Below are positions 45,227 through 54,147 of a DNA stretch of 64,000 nucleotides, one piece after another (positions within the stretch are counted from its first letter, which is position 1; each line of letters begins with the position of its first letter). Location: contig CAJNDS010000244.1 in assembly GCA_905221605.1 (NCBI GenBank), positions 64,001 to 128,000 of the forward strand, read 5' to 3'. Below the pieces are notes generated by a model. That model ran no database searches. It was not told the DNA's origin and saw only the letters and a list, made by a program, of their open reading frames with translations. A program made the translations under genes and the position numbers. This DNA comes from Symbiodinium natans (Eukaryota; Sar; Dinophyceae; Suessiales; Symbiodiniaceae).

Positions 45227-45337
45227 AGAGATTCTGATTTTGGCCAACTTTCGGGTGGTTGGGGGTCTAAGAGCCTAGGACTCAGTGAGAACCCATCTGA
45301 AGCTGTTTTTTGACCCCAAACCCTATACCCTAAACAG

Positions 45338-45422
45338 GAACAACCTGGCCGTGGAGCAGCTCCGGAGCTTGGCCAAAGATGCTTGGAAGGCGACTTTCAA
45401 GGGGGCTTTTGAGGCTTTTGAG
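45338..45422 (+). CDS. Helical-repeat exon 9a, well-defined borders
   Basis: Between acceptor CCCTAAACAG|G and donor TTTGAG|GTCAG the frame reads NNLAVEQLRSLAKDAWKATF and then KGAFEAFE. Joined across a 48-nt intron (45423-45470) it continues in phase 0 into ALSKPSQDLEVEI. The acceptor is formed by a telomere-like word, CCCTATACCCTAAACAG. Confidence 0.6.
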
Positions 45423-45470
45423 GTCAGATTTTTACCCACATCCCCGGACCCCTCTTGAACGCATTTGAAG

Positions 45471-45981
45471 GCCTTAAGTAAACCATCTCAGGACCTGGAA
45501 GTGGAAATCCAAAGCCTTGACCTCGAGAACCTCAGCAGTCCCTTGAAGCAGCTCTTGGCCAACATTTGGCCACCGCAGCTACGAGGACTTCTAAAAGATT
45601 CGAAAGCTTTAGTGAGCTCAGCCAGCTCAGCCAGCTCTCTTCATCGGCTTCCGGAAGAGTTGGCTAAACGCTTGCTTGGTCAAGCAGTTGCTAATGCTAA
45701 AGAACCCCATGCCAACATTGCCATTGATGACCTCTACGAACTCAGCGGCGCAGAGTTGTCCAAGGTTCTGGAGTCCGCCGGAGAGTTGGATGCGGGTATG
45801 GTAGGAGATTCCGGGAGCTGGTTGCCGAAGTATTCGAGGAAGTTGCTCAGGCAACTTGCCGACGAAGTCATGGAAGCGGGCGCCTTCAATCTCGATGACA
45901 AGGAAGTTAACCAGCTCATCGCCACTTCTTTAAGCTCGGAGGCGTGGCGTGAGTCTCAAAGGCTATCGAAGGGCACCCCAT
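45471..45981 (+). CDS. Helical-repeat exon 9b
   Basis: From the acceptor TTTGAAG| the frame is open for 170 codons: ALSKPSQDLEVEIQSLDLEN, then IAIDDLYELSGAELSKVLES, SWLPKYSRKLLRQLADEV and LDDKEVNQLIATSLSSEAW. There is no ATG start, as expected for an internal exon. It contains motif B and a WLP helix. The final residues (SQRLSKGTP) before the TGA may be read-through. Confidence 0.55.
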
Positions 45982-46064
45982 GACCCTTCTTCGGATACAC
46001 TTACGTTTCCCAAAATTAGGGTACCTTGTGTTCCTCATAAACGGATTATTGCATTCATTTGTGG

Positions 46065-46228
46065 AAGATGGAGGCCATCTCATCCATCTCCAGCCTTCAG
46101 AAGCCAGCCAGATGGCTACAAGACCGCCTTGAGAAATCGGCCCAGCAGTTTCTTAAGAAGTTGGCCACGAAGCTGTTGCAAGATAGCGTGGAGATCTTGA
46201 ACGGGGACGCTTGGTTTCATGCTTGGTG
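46065..46228 (+). CDS. Helical-repeat exon 10
   Basis: The frame reads [20 protein letters not shown] then [20 protein letters not shown] and ends near DAWFHAW, where a donor (GCTTG|GTGGGCAAG) precedes a tetranucleotide microsatellite. [12 protein letters not shown] is a strong copy of motif B. The long Tyr/Val/Cys/Met ORFs that run on into the microsatellite are artefacts. Confidence 0.5.
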
Positions 46229-46264
46229 GGCAAGATGTATACATATATACGTATACATATACAC

Positions 46265-46299
<35 letters not shown>

Positions 46300-47425
46300 T
46301 GTATGTATGTATGTATGTATGTATGTATGTATGTATGTATGTATGTATGTATGTGTGTGTGTGTGTGTATGTATGTGTGTGTGTTTGTTGTATTTTTACC
46401 TATGTATATATATATATATATATAAATATAAATGTAGATCCACCTTTGCTACCCTCATATGCATTAACGTGTGCCTGAACATCAGCGAGCCCACTGGAAT
46501 ATCTGAGTTTCAGTATTCACAAAAGCCAAGATCCAAGATGCCTTGCGCAAGACCCTCTGGCACTTTCGATCACGCAATCGGGTTTCAATCGCCCAATCGC
46601 AGCGCAATCTGGAAAAACCGTGATCTCATGAATTCAGTATTCAGGGGGCTTAAGTCCCAAGATCCAAGATTGTGGGGACTCTAGAATCCGAATCTCAGAT
46701 CCTCCGAAACTTATGAACATACAGAAGTACATCAAAAGATCAATACTCTGAGATCCAGGATTTTGGATCGCTATGTAAATGTATATGTTTTTATTCTATA
46801 CGGATATATATATATATGTACTTGTATATTGTACATACACATATTAAGTATTTAGTTGTTTGTTTTGTGTCAGTCGAAAAGTTCTAGTATTGTTTAAGAA
46901 CAAAACCCTAAACCCCAAATACGTTCCAAGGCCATTGCGTCGCTTGATCTGGAGAAACTTCGGTCTGACCCTACAAGCACTGTCCCTGCGTCTATGTTGG
47001 GCATGCTCAGGGTTTAGGGTTTAGGGTGAATTCCTTCCTGTGTGCATGGATGGCCCTAAACTACTTCAATTAACATAAAGCGGGCAAGCTTTCCCAAAGA
47101 GTCCTGGATTCGATTTACCTAACACTGGTGATCGAGTTGTGGCAAGTCTGTCCTCTGCATTCCAGGAGCCGCAAAAATAGCAAAATGAACGGTTACCATC
47201 ACAGAGTGGGCAGAAGCTTTGCCTACCAATTGGACTTTTTTCCCTGAGGCCAGCCAGTCGCGCAGCTTGGTGAAGTATTTGGATTATCTGGGATGCCTGG
47301 ATGGGGAACCTGGGCCGTCTTTGACTAATTACTGCCGGTTTCGTCTGTTTTCGGTTCCAACCAAGCATAACCTGATCGTTGTTTGACATTTGAGGCCGAG
47401 TATTCCGTACTACGCTGATTTTGTT
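46229..47425. other. Presumed intron or gap with microsatellite
   Basis: Contains the (GTAT)n/(GT)n/(AT)n microsatellite, several AGATCCA(A)GAT-type short repeats (about 46528, 46660 and 46750) and two telomere-like runs (about 46903-46915 and 47010-47027). No exon-like ORF is seen on the + strand. Confidence 0.5.
46250..46430 (+). repeat. (GTAT)n, (GT)n and (AT)n compound microsatellite
   Basis: More than 20 GTAT units run from about 46270 to 46352, followed by GTGTGT and, near 46405-46424, ATATAT. Confidence 0.95.
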
Positions 47426-47426
47426 G

Positions 47427-47640
47427 CGGCACTTTTGGTCACACAAGAAAACTCATCGCTTAAACGAGAGCTGGCAAACTTCCAAAAACACTCACCGGAT
47501 TACTCGGGCTGTTTGGCACACAAGGAAAAGCTCGACGAGCCTGCTAAGTGGCTCCCGAGAGTTCTCGACAAGCTGGCTGTGGCTGGAAAGAAGTTGGCAG
47601 CTTACAACTTAATGGTTCAAGCCCATGGCAATTCTCATCG
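47427..47640 (+). CDS. Helical-repeat exon 11
   Basis: The frame reads SLKRELANFQKHSPDYSG and then KLDEPAKWLPRVLDKLAVAG with KKLAAYNLM. LDEPAKWLPRVL is motif B and is nearly the same as exon 8. Borders are unclear; the open frame goes on to a TGA near 47675. Confidence 0.45.
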
Positions 47641-48013
47641 AACGGTCTACGTAACCACAATATTATGTTTCATTTGAGTGCGAACGCGGCTTGCCAGCAG
47701 GGGTCAGCCCACGACATTGCAGCACCCATTCAACTCTGCATCACCCAGGTTTAGTAGTATGTGCACAGAGACAGGCATCACAGACGAAACCATGCGCAGC
47801 TTGCACTACCAAGGATGTCATAAGAAGCAGTACGTGTATTTGGCAGGTATGTGGGAAGAATGTCTCCATTTGAGCCCTTAAACCTTAAACCCTCCAAGTT
47901 CACGACATTCTGTCTTGAAATGGTTTGAACAACGAGAGAAAGTAGTCGAAGCAAGCTGATCCGTTAACTTCTGCGCGGGCAGCCTCAGAACTCATAGGAT
48001 TGGCTTGTCTCAG

Positions 48014-48113
48014 GCCTCTTCAGCCCTTGTGGAAGGCGATGGTCTCGAACATGCCGGAAGACATAGCGAAGTACTTGGAACGATGCTCCATGGAAAGTGC
48101 CTTGCCTAAAGCG
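48014..48113 (+). CDS. Helical-repeat exon 12
   Basis: After the acceptor TTGTCTCAG| the frame reads PLQPLWKAMVSNMPEDIAKY and then LERCSMESALPKA before a TAG. PLQPLW is motif A; with WKAMV it closely parallels LEPLWMAAV of exon 6. It is about 33 residues long. Confidence 0.45.
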
Positions 48114-48251
48114 TAGTCCCTTTGACACTTGGTCACAATGAGAGGACCTGGTTCAGGCAGCGTTTGCATGTCTCTATCTGTTTCCATGAATATGAGCTAT
48201 TCTTGTCAATCTTCCAACTGTCTCCGCAATAGGTTTCTTGCCGATCTTCCA

Positions 48252-48351
48252 GCGTATTTATTTACTGTCTTCCGATGACGAGCTCACACTCGAGCACTTT
48301 CCGCGGCTGCTGCTGAAGTGCACCCTGTTGTGCCTAGAAAAGGAGCTGTCT
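48252..48351 (+). CDS. Helical-repeat exon 13
   Basis: After the acceptor CTTCCAG| the frame reads RIYLLSSDDELTLEHFPRLL then LKCTLLCLEKELS and a TGA. DELTLEHFPRLLLKCTLLCL matches the helix DELCFLIFKSGLVSLC of exon 4 and EELVLLMLRVSLLSLE of exon 6. Confidence 0.45.
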
Positions 48352-48421
48352 TGAAGTGCCTTGAAGCTGGAGGGACCTTGAATCAAAAGCATGTCTCACA
48401 GCTTGCCAGAAAATTTGCCAG

Positions 48422-48700
48422 GATGGCATTCTGGACTCCGACCCTGGGACGTATCGTCTGGGCACACGTCTGTTGCTGGAGCCGTTGCTGAACTGGATTG
48501 TGACCAAACCGGAGATGTTGAAGGGACTGCAGGGCGCACATCCTTTCGAGCTTGAAAGCACGTTACGGGAGATGCGGGAAAAGGTCAGAGAATGGGCTAC
48601 GCCAAAGCTCGGCCATCACGTGAGTAGCATGCATGCCGACTACCTTGACGTCCTTTTGAATACGATCGACTTGAGCGATCTCCTCGCAAAAGGAGGCACT
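48422..48700 (+). CDS. Helical-repeat exon 14
   Basis: After the acceptor TTTGCCAG| the frame reads DGILDSDPGTYRLGTRLLLE and goes on PLLNWIVTKPEMLKGLQGAH, containing motif A (LLEPLL). It then continues with charged helices to YLDVLLNTIDLSDLLAK. A CT/TC run near 48740-48770 belongs to the following gap. Confidence 0.5.
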
Positions 48701-49010
48701 GCTTCAGGATGTGACGTGGATGCAAGGCAGCGTCATGGGCCCTCTCTCTCTCTCACTCACTCTCGCTCTTTACTCTTTCATGAAGTAAAGTGGTACCTGC
48801 TGAGGCCTTGGTCTGAAGACCTTTGCCCAGATGCTGGTGCGGCTTCCAGCCCACCTCCAGGTGGGGGCTGGTAGAGTAGCATGAGTTAGCTGTCACATGT
48901 CCACGACTCGTGGTCAGGGCCTTGGCCCTCTTTGGGGCGCAGCCAAGGCTGCGCTGTGCAACCAGGATGGTGAAGGTACTAGCTGAGTTGTTTCGCCTTA
49001 GTGACATATT

Positions 49011-49475
49011 GTGAAATGGTGCGAGCCGCTTGTGGAGGACTCTATGCAGCTGGCCAGAACCTACTGGAGATCACTCCAGCAACTACAGCTGCCGGAAGTG
49101 GGTCCATTGCTCCAGTCAATCGTCCATGCACACGCCTCACCAGAAGAACTGTTGGCAAGTCCTGGTCACGGGGATGGTCTTGCGATGCTTTGTGGCAGCC
49201 TTTTGGTGACGTGCAGTGAGCAGATCCAGCGCGCAGCACGGACACATCATTTCCTCTTTGACACCAAGATCCTGGAAGCCCTCATGACGTCAGCTCACTT
49301 CCTTCGCATTCAGCAGTTCATGAAGATCGAGCCGAAGTGGTTTTTTGCGAAGCTCAGAGACCTTGTGTCGAAAGACGTTGAGCAGCAACTGAAGAAGTTC
49401 CACCTGTCCCAGGGGGACCTTCTGCCCTTGCTCCTCCTGGGTGGGCAGGGCAGTGTGGAGCCGCTCCAAAGTACC
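49011..49475 (+). CDS. Helical-repeat exon 15
   Basis: The frame reads VKWCEPLVEDSMQLARTYW onward for about 155 residues, including TKILEALMTSAHFLRIQQFM, KIEPKWFFAKLRDLVSKDVE and QGDLLPLLLLGGQGSVEPLQ. Motif A (WCEPLV) and motif B (KIEPKWFFAKL) are both present, and the length is close to a full module. The last 35 codons after about 49475 look non-coding. Confidence 0.55.
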
Positions 49476-49489
49476 AGGCCCTGCCACAC

Positions 49490-50030
49490 CATGCGTACAC
49501 CAAAAAGGATCATGTCTACTGGTCTACTCGAATCGGGCGCTTACACACAGACATTCGCAGTTTGCTGGGCGGGGCGCAGCAAAAGCAAGCACTAGCAAAC
49601 AGATCAACCTTGCCTATGGACACCCACTTGAGCCGGGCCAATGCAAAAAATAGGCGCCACGGGCCCATGGGCCACTTAACTGTAAACAGGACACGCGAGG
49701 TTTGCTGCAAAGTAGATGTTGGCTGGCAAGGCCCCAAGCCCGAAAAGAGGATCCCTAATCAAAAAAGGGGCGTTGGCTCGCAAGCTACTGAACCCTAAAA
49801 GGAGATGTTGGCTGGCAAGCCTACGAAACCTAACGAAACCTGAACGGGGATCTTGGCTAGCAAGCTTCTAAACGCTAAAGTAGGTGTTGGCTTGGTTGCC
49901 CGAAACCGTCAAACGAGATGTTTTGGCAAGCCCCACGTTGGTGTTAGCATACGAACGGAAAAGCTGTAGAGCATACTGGTAGTCAGGTAGTCATACGCAT
50001 CTTGTGACCCACGGATATGCCAATTGCTGC
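49490..50030. other. Presumed intron with GTTGGCTGGCAAG repeat
   Basis: No exon is seen. The second half (about 49715-49940) is an imperfect tandem repeat described separately. Confidence 0.5.
49715..49940 (+). repeat. Degenerate 50-60-bp tandem repeat (GTTGGCTGGCAAG)
   Basis: GATGTTGGCTGGCAAG or variants recur near 49717, 49770, 49803, 49852, 49887 and 49917, each followed by a CCTAAACC/CGAAACC-like word. Five to six copies are seen. Confidence 0.7.
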
Positions 50031-50036
50031 TTGCAG

Positions 50037-50241
50037 GTGCCATGAGATTTTGAGGCAGCTTGTGAAGCTATATCGGCTGGATATGGACAAGGGACCCCAG
50101 CAGGGGAAGAACCTGCAAGTTCAGGTGCAGCAAGTTCAGTTGCAGCAGAAGATGGAGGACTGGCTGAGGGAACCCGAGGCGCAAACACGAGTCCCAAAGC
50201 TTTCGAGTGTCGCTGAGGTTGCCCACCAGCGCCAGACATAA
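50037..50241 (+). CDS. Helical-repeat exon 16, Gln-rich coiled segment
   Basis: After the acceptor TTGCTTGCAG| the frame reads CHEILRQLVKLYRLDMDKGP and then a Gln/Val-rich helix (LQVQVQQVQLQQKMEDWL) before the TAA at 50239. It keeps the helical style but has no clear motif A or B. It may be an exon near the 3' end of the gene. Confidence 0.4.
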
Positions 50242-50520
50242 CAACAGCGTAAAAGCCAGCTCCTAAAGCAGTCTGTCGTCTTCAAGAGTCTGCACTCTGC
50301 TGATTCCTTGGTCTCAGGCCAAGGTGATTCTCTTGTTGTCGATGCGGAAGAAGATGTCTTCCTGGGATGTGGCTTGGGAGGACAGCTTACCCTGAAGAGA
50401 GGTCAAAGTAGAGCTGCGAATGCTGCAGACAACTTGTCTGCCTTGCTGCAACTCCATTGTCCTGCTATGTTGTCTGATTTTTTGAGAGCATGATCTGGAG
50501 GGACCGCCGATAACTTCCTG

Positions 50521-50844
50521 CAGGACATGCAGGGGGTCATCCAGGCGTTGGATTCCCTTGACAAGCAGGTGCTGGAGATGGTGGAAAAAGCTGACGACTC
50601 TTGGGTGAAGCTTCTAGGTCTTGAGCAGGGGGGAGCAGCCTCCCGCAGCGCCAAGTTGCTTTGCCTGGCCAAGCGCCGTACGGAGCTCAAGCAGGCGCTG
50701 GAGCTTGCGGACCCGTGCCTCAGCTGGGCTCGCTTCCGGGATCGGCTCGCACAGTCCAGCCTCTCCCCGGCGGCCCTCCGGAAGGCCGATGCCAATCGGC
50801 TCGTTCAGCAATTTCAGCACTTGAGCCGCGGCAGGGTGAGGTGA
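50521..50844 (+). CDS. Helical-repeat exon 17, possible 3' end
   Basis: After the acceptor TTCCTGCAG| the frame reads DMQGVIQALDSLDKQVLEMV and continues with charged helices (LAKRRTELKQALELADPCLS, ALRKADANRLVQQFQHLS) to a TGA at 50842-50844. No further module-like exon is seen downstream before 52.7 kb, so this may be the last coding exon. Motif A and B are not evident. Confidence 0.45.
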   Translation, partial: QDMQGVIQALDSLDKQVLEMVEKADDSWVKLLGLEQGGAASRSAKLLCLAKRRTELKQALELADPCLSWARFRDRLAQSSLSPAALRKADANRLVQQFQHLSRGRVR

Positions 50845-52780
50845 GGCAAGCAAGGGGAAGAGCCCTTCAAGGGTTCTTTGCAAATCTCGGCGCGTGAGTG
50901 CTTTCAATGGCACAAATCTTCTCATTGTCTTGCTTTGTACCATGTACCGGGTGTGGATTAAAATGACTACTGATCCGACGCTCTGATCCGCCGGACTCAG
51001 TCAACTAATTCTGAACGGCTTGACGATTTCTCGAAACGAGAGTCTGCGAGCCGCAGTGTTCGAGCCATGTTGGCTGCAAAGGTCCTTTTGCACGACCCTG
51101 GGCAGCGAAAAAACGCTTCCGCACCGGCCCGAATGCGCCAGGCATGGCCACTAGATCACGTCTTCTGGCATGTTAGCATTATACGTAGAAGACCCTGACA
51201 GCTCACATCTCGCGAAGAGCATCGGAGCTGTCGAAAGCCGCGCTTCGCTTGGTAAACTGTGACCAGGAGACTGTGGCGGCACCCTTTTGAAGGATCGGTA
51301 GCGAAAACGCTACGCCTTTATTTTTGAACTTTCTAGCCACCCCAACACCAAACACCCTGACTCCCTTCACCCCCACGTGCCAAAACCTTCAGAAGAGCGG
51401 CTTTAAACGCGCTAAATCACGACAAGCTTTTTGATTCGTACATATTGTATAAGTACCCATGCGCTCTGATCTGGACTGAGTGAACTCTCGAAATGAGAAC
51501 TCTCGAGATGCACTGATACAGCGGTATCATGAGGTACTCATGTACCATGCTGGCTGTGAAGGCCCTTTTGCAAGATCTTGGGCGGCGAAAACGCTACCCG
51601 CTGGCCCAATGTGCCAGGCAGGCCTAGTAGATCACGATCTCAGGCATGCTTGCACTTTGAGCACCTGACTGCACTGATTGAATCCACGGCCTGGCATTAA
51701 AGCCTGCGTGCATGCCATTTGACAGCACGAGACCTCCGGGCCTGTTTGCACCGTGCTCCTTCCCTCGTGATCCATGATAGGAACTTCAGGCTTCGTTCGG
51801 CTGCGATCGGTTGGGGTGCGCAGCCCAGGGGAGGAGATTCGCAGCAATGTGCCTTTCCTGTGCCTTCGCTCCTCCTCACGAACACACCAACACCCCAACA
51901 GACTAACACCTGGCCCTGACCCCCGAACAACCTTCACTTCAAGGTGATTTTCAAACCTTAAGTCCGAGCACCTTCGGCCCCAAACCTGGCAACCTCAAAC
52001 CAAAATGTAGTAAACCCTCACGTAGTAAACTGGGCCTACTGTCGCTGAGTCCAGGAGCACAAAATGGCTCGAACGTCTCGAGACAGATCCGGGTTTGATC
52101 TTCTGATCCACAACCAAAAATGCTGCCAGTACTTCTTAGCAACTTGACAGAGAGCTCTTCTGTCTCTTGGGACGAGCATCGTTTGTTTAAAGAAATAGGG
52201 CATCGCATCGCGCTGCCTTCTTGAATCTCACACAGTCAGTGCATACAATGCTGGCTCAGAAGAAGAAGAATAGTAATGCGGCATGCCGACAAGGCCTGTC
52301 TCAGATTGTGCTGTGAAGGACCGAACCCATGTAGTGAGTAGCCTGTTCAGAAAGGGGCCATACATGCAGAAACACGTTGGTCTCGAAGTCCTTTCGCAGC
52401 TGGAACACGTGGACAGCAGCAGCAGTGCAAAAAAGTTCTGATTGCAAAGAGTGGCAGGGTGTGGACTCGTGATGGCCTTCACTCATGGTGCGACCGGCTG
52501 CAGCCGTGGCACTCACAGGGACCCAATCACATCTATATCTTTGTGCAGTTGAGTTTTTGTAGGCCGTGCCATGGACCACATCAGCAATCAGATGGATCAG
52601 TGATGGTCGGTATTTTGTTGGGGACACTGCTGATAGGGACGACTAGAGTGCGGTACCTGTCAACGCGATCCGAGAGAGAATCTAGAATAGCATTAACACG
52701 AGCACGAAGCGGCACCGTTACCACTTTAGCATGCTGGTACCCCATTTGCCGGGGGTTTGTTGTCTACACCTTGGTGGATA
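50845..52780. other. Non-coding stretch with a diverged repeat pair
   Basis: No credible exon was found. The region 50965-51665 holds two copies of a dispersed repeat. The rest (51666-52780) has no recognisable feature; ORFs are short and overlap on both strands. Confidence 0.5.
50965..51665 (+). repeat. Two diverged copies of a 200-bp dispersed repeat
   Basis: About 50970-51180 and 51460-51655 share landmarks in the same order: CGCTCTGATC, CTCGAAA(C/T)GAGA, ATG(T/C)TGGCTG(C/T)(A/G)AAGG, CCTTTTGCA(C/A)GA, GGCGAAAACGCT (as GGCAGCGAAAAAACGCT in copy 1), GCGCCAGGCA/GTGCCAGGCA and TAGATCACG. A fragment with GCGAAAACGCTACG also lies near 51300. Confidence 0.7.
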
Positions 52781-52783
52781 AGC

Positions 52784-52965
52784 AGCTTCGCAATTCTTGT
52801 CCTTGCCTGGCTGGCGCAAGTTGCATTCCTCCCAGTCAAGAAATATCCAAAGATGGGCTTCGTCGTGACATCGATTAACGGGAGAATGCCAGCCATGGCA
52901 GCAGGTTTCGATACCCTCAAGGACATTATGTTTGGATTCGAACAATGGCTGGACCCAAGCAAGGG
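52784..52965 (+). CDS. Exon-like ORF with one membrane segment
   Basis: The frame reads SFAILVLAWLAQVAFLPVKK then YPKMGFVVTSINGRMPAMAA and GFDTLKDIMFGFEQWLDPSK. The first part could be a membrane span. It is probably an exon, but the family is not recognised and no ATG is needed if internal. It might belong with the exons at 53.07-53.36 kb or with a gene upstream of the glutamate receptor-like array. Confidence 0.35.
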
Positions 52966-53066
52966 GTGGGTGCCTGGGTCTGCGTGCTTGATTTCCACGT
53001 GGTTTTGTGCCGACAAGACAGGATGATAGCAGAACTGGCAAATCACTGGCTAGCTGTGTGGACTGT

Positions 53067-53360
53067 CTTGACGTGTCGCTTTCCGAAGCTTTGCGAAATC
53101 AACAGCAGGCCAAGATTGTGCCTGTGCTCTACAAGCAGCTCACCCCTGTGAAAAGGCGGCTCCTGCTTGTAGAAAACCTTCCGCAGGCCTTCATGGGTGC
53201 TGCCTACCTCTTGCTGGAAGCTGATGAAAGTGGCCAATCACGGTACTGGTCTTCAGTATTGCCGTGCCGACGCAAATCCTCACCTCACACCTCCTCTTTC
53301 AGTGCGCCGGCTTGCCGCGCCCTTCTATGCCAAGAAGCTCAGCATGGCTATACATCGGGG
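53067..53360 (+). CDS. Two exon-like segments of unknown gene
   Basis: 53067-53234 reads SLSEALRNQQQAKIVPVLYK then QLTPVKRRLLLVENLPQAFM and GAAYLLLEADES. An acceptor CTCTTTCAG| at about 53301 is followed, in another frame, by VRRLAAPFYAKKLSMAIHRG. Both have protein-like composition. The donor after the first segment would be a GC type (AAGTG|GCCAAT), which is tolerated in dinoflagellates. The function is unknown. Confidence 0.35.
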
Positions 53361-53892
53361 AGAGGCGGTTTGTTTTGTTAGATTCCCTGTTTTGTAGCAT
53401 CATCTTGTTGACCTCCGACCTCCCGGTTTGTATTGTGGAGGCCGGTTGTATTTCTGCAGGGACAACATTGACCAGTGCCAGAGGAGATTGGCGTCCACGG
53501 ACCATGTCCTGCAGAAGGACTCTAGTCTTCTGCAGATTGTATCGATGTTTCGAAAGCACGGTGGTCGCAGTGGGTTACAAGCGTGTTTCACCTGATGCCC
53601 ATTGGATGCTGCAATTTTGTACACCATAAGAAGAACAATAGCTGGCGAAGCTCCTGGTGTAACTTAATACGCATTCACGGGTGCCCCGGTTCTGGTCGGA
53701 CATCGGAAGCAGTTTCATTTGACATCGGCCTTCTCTGAGCGCAGGAGCAGGGAGACTCCAAGGCTTCATCAGCCAGGTGCCAAGCCGGCGGCGAGCAGCT
53801 AAGTCTCCGGGTCAGAAGGTTTCTGTCAGCGAGAGGACCCTAAGCTCGTCCAGGCCTTGGGAGGCAACGCTGCCGCTGCGCACAGCACCGCG
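53361..53892. other. Region left of the receptor-like array
   Basis: No supported exon. Similarity to the 2.48-kb array unit begins only at about 53893, so this is unique flanking DNA. Confidence 0.45.
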
Positions 53893-54147
53893 CTCCCCGG
53901 CTTGCTCCTGAACCTGGGCAGAGCTAGCTGTGAACAAGAAGTTGCCCGGAAGTCTCAGACATGCTGCGGCCGGAAAAGTGGTTTCTGAACAGTGAGGCAG
54001 CCATTCTTTGTTTTGTCTCTTACCGTGGGGATCCGCGCATGAGTACATGGAAGCTCTTCAGACGCTCTTTGCTCGTCACGCCCGTTCTCTTGCCAGGCCT
54101 TTTTGCTCACGTGGTTTCTAGAGTCCTCTGATTTAGGAGACGCAGCC

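Noticed and set aside
46059-46684. ORFs with MYVC/YVCM repeats
   Set aside because: They translate the GTAT microsatellite in three frames; only the part before about 46228 is kept as exon 10.
53961-54147. ATG at 53961 as start of receptor copy 1
   Set aside because: It is out of frame with the receptor because of one extra T; the signal peptide begins at 54148.
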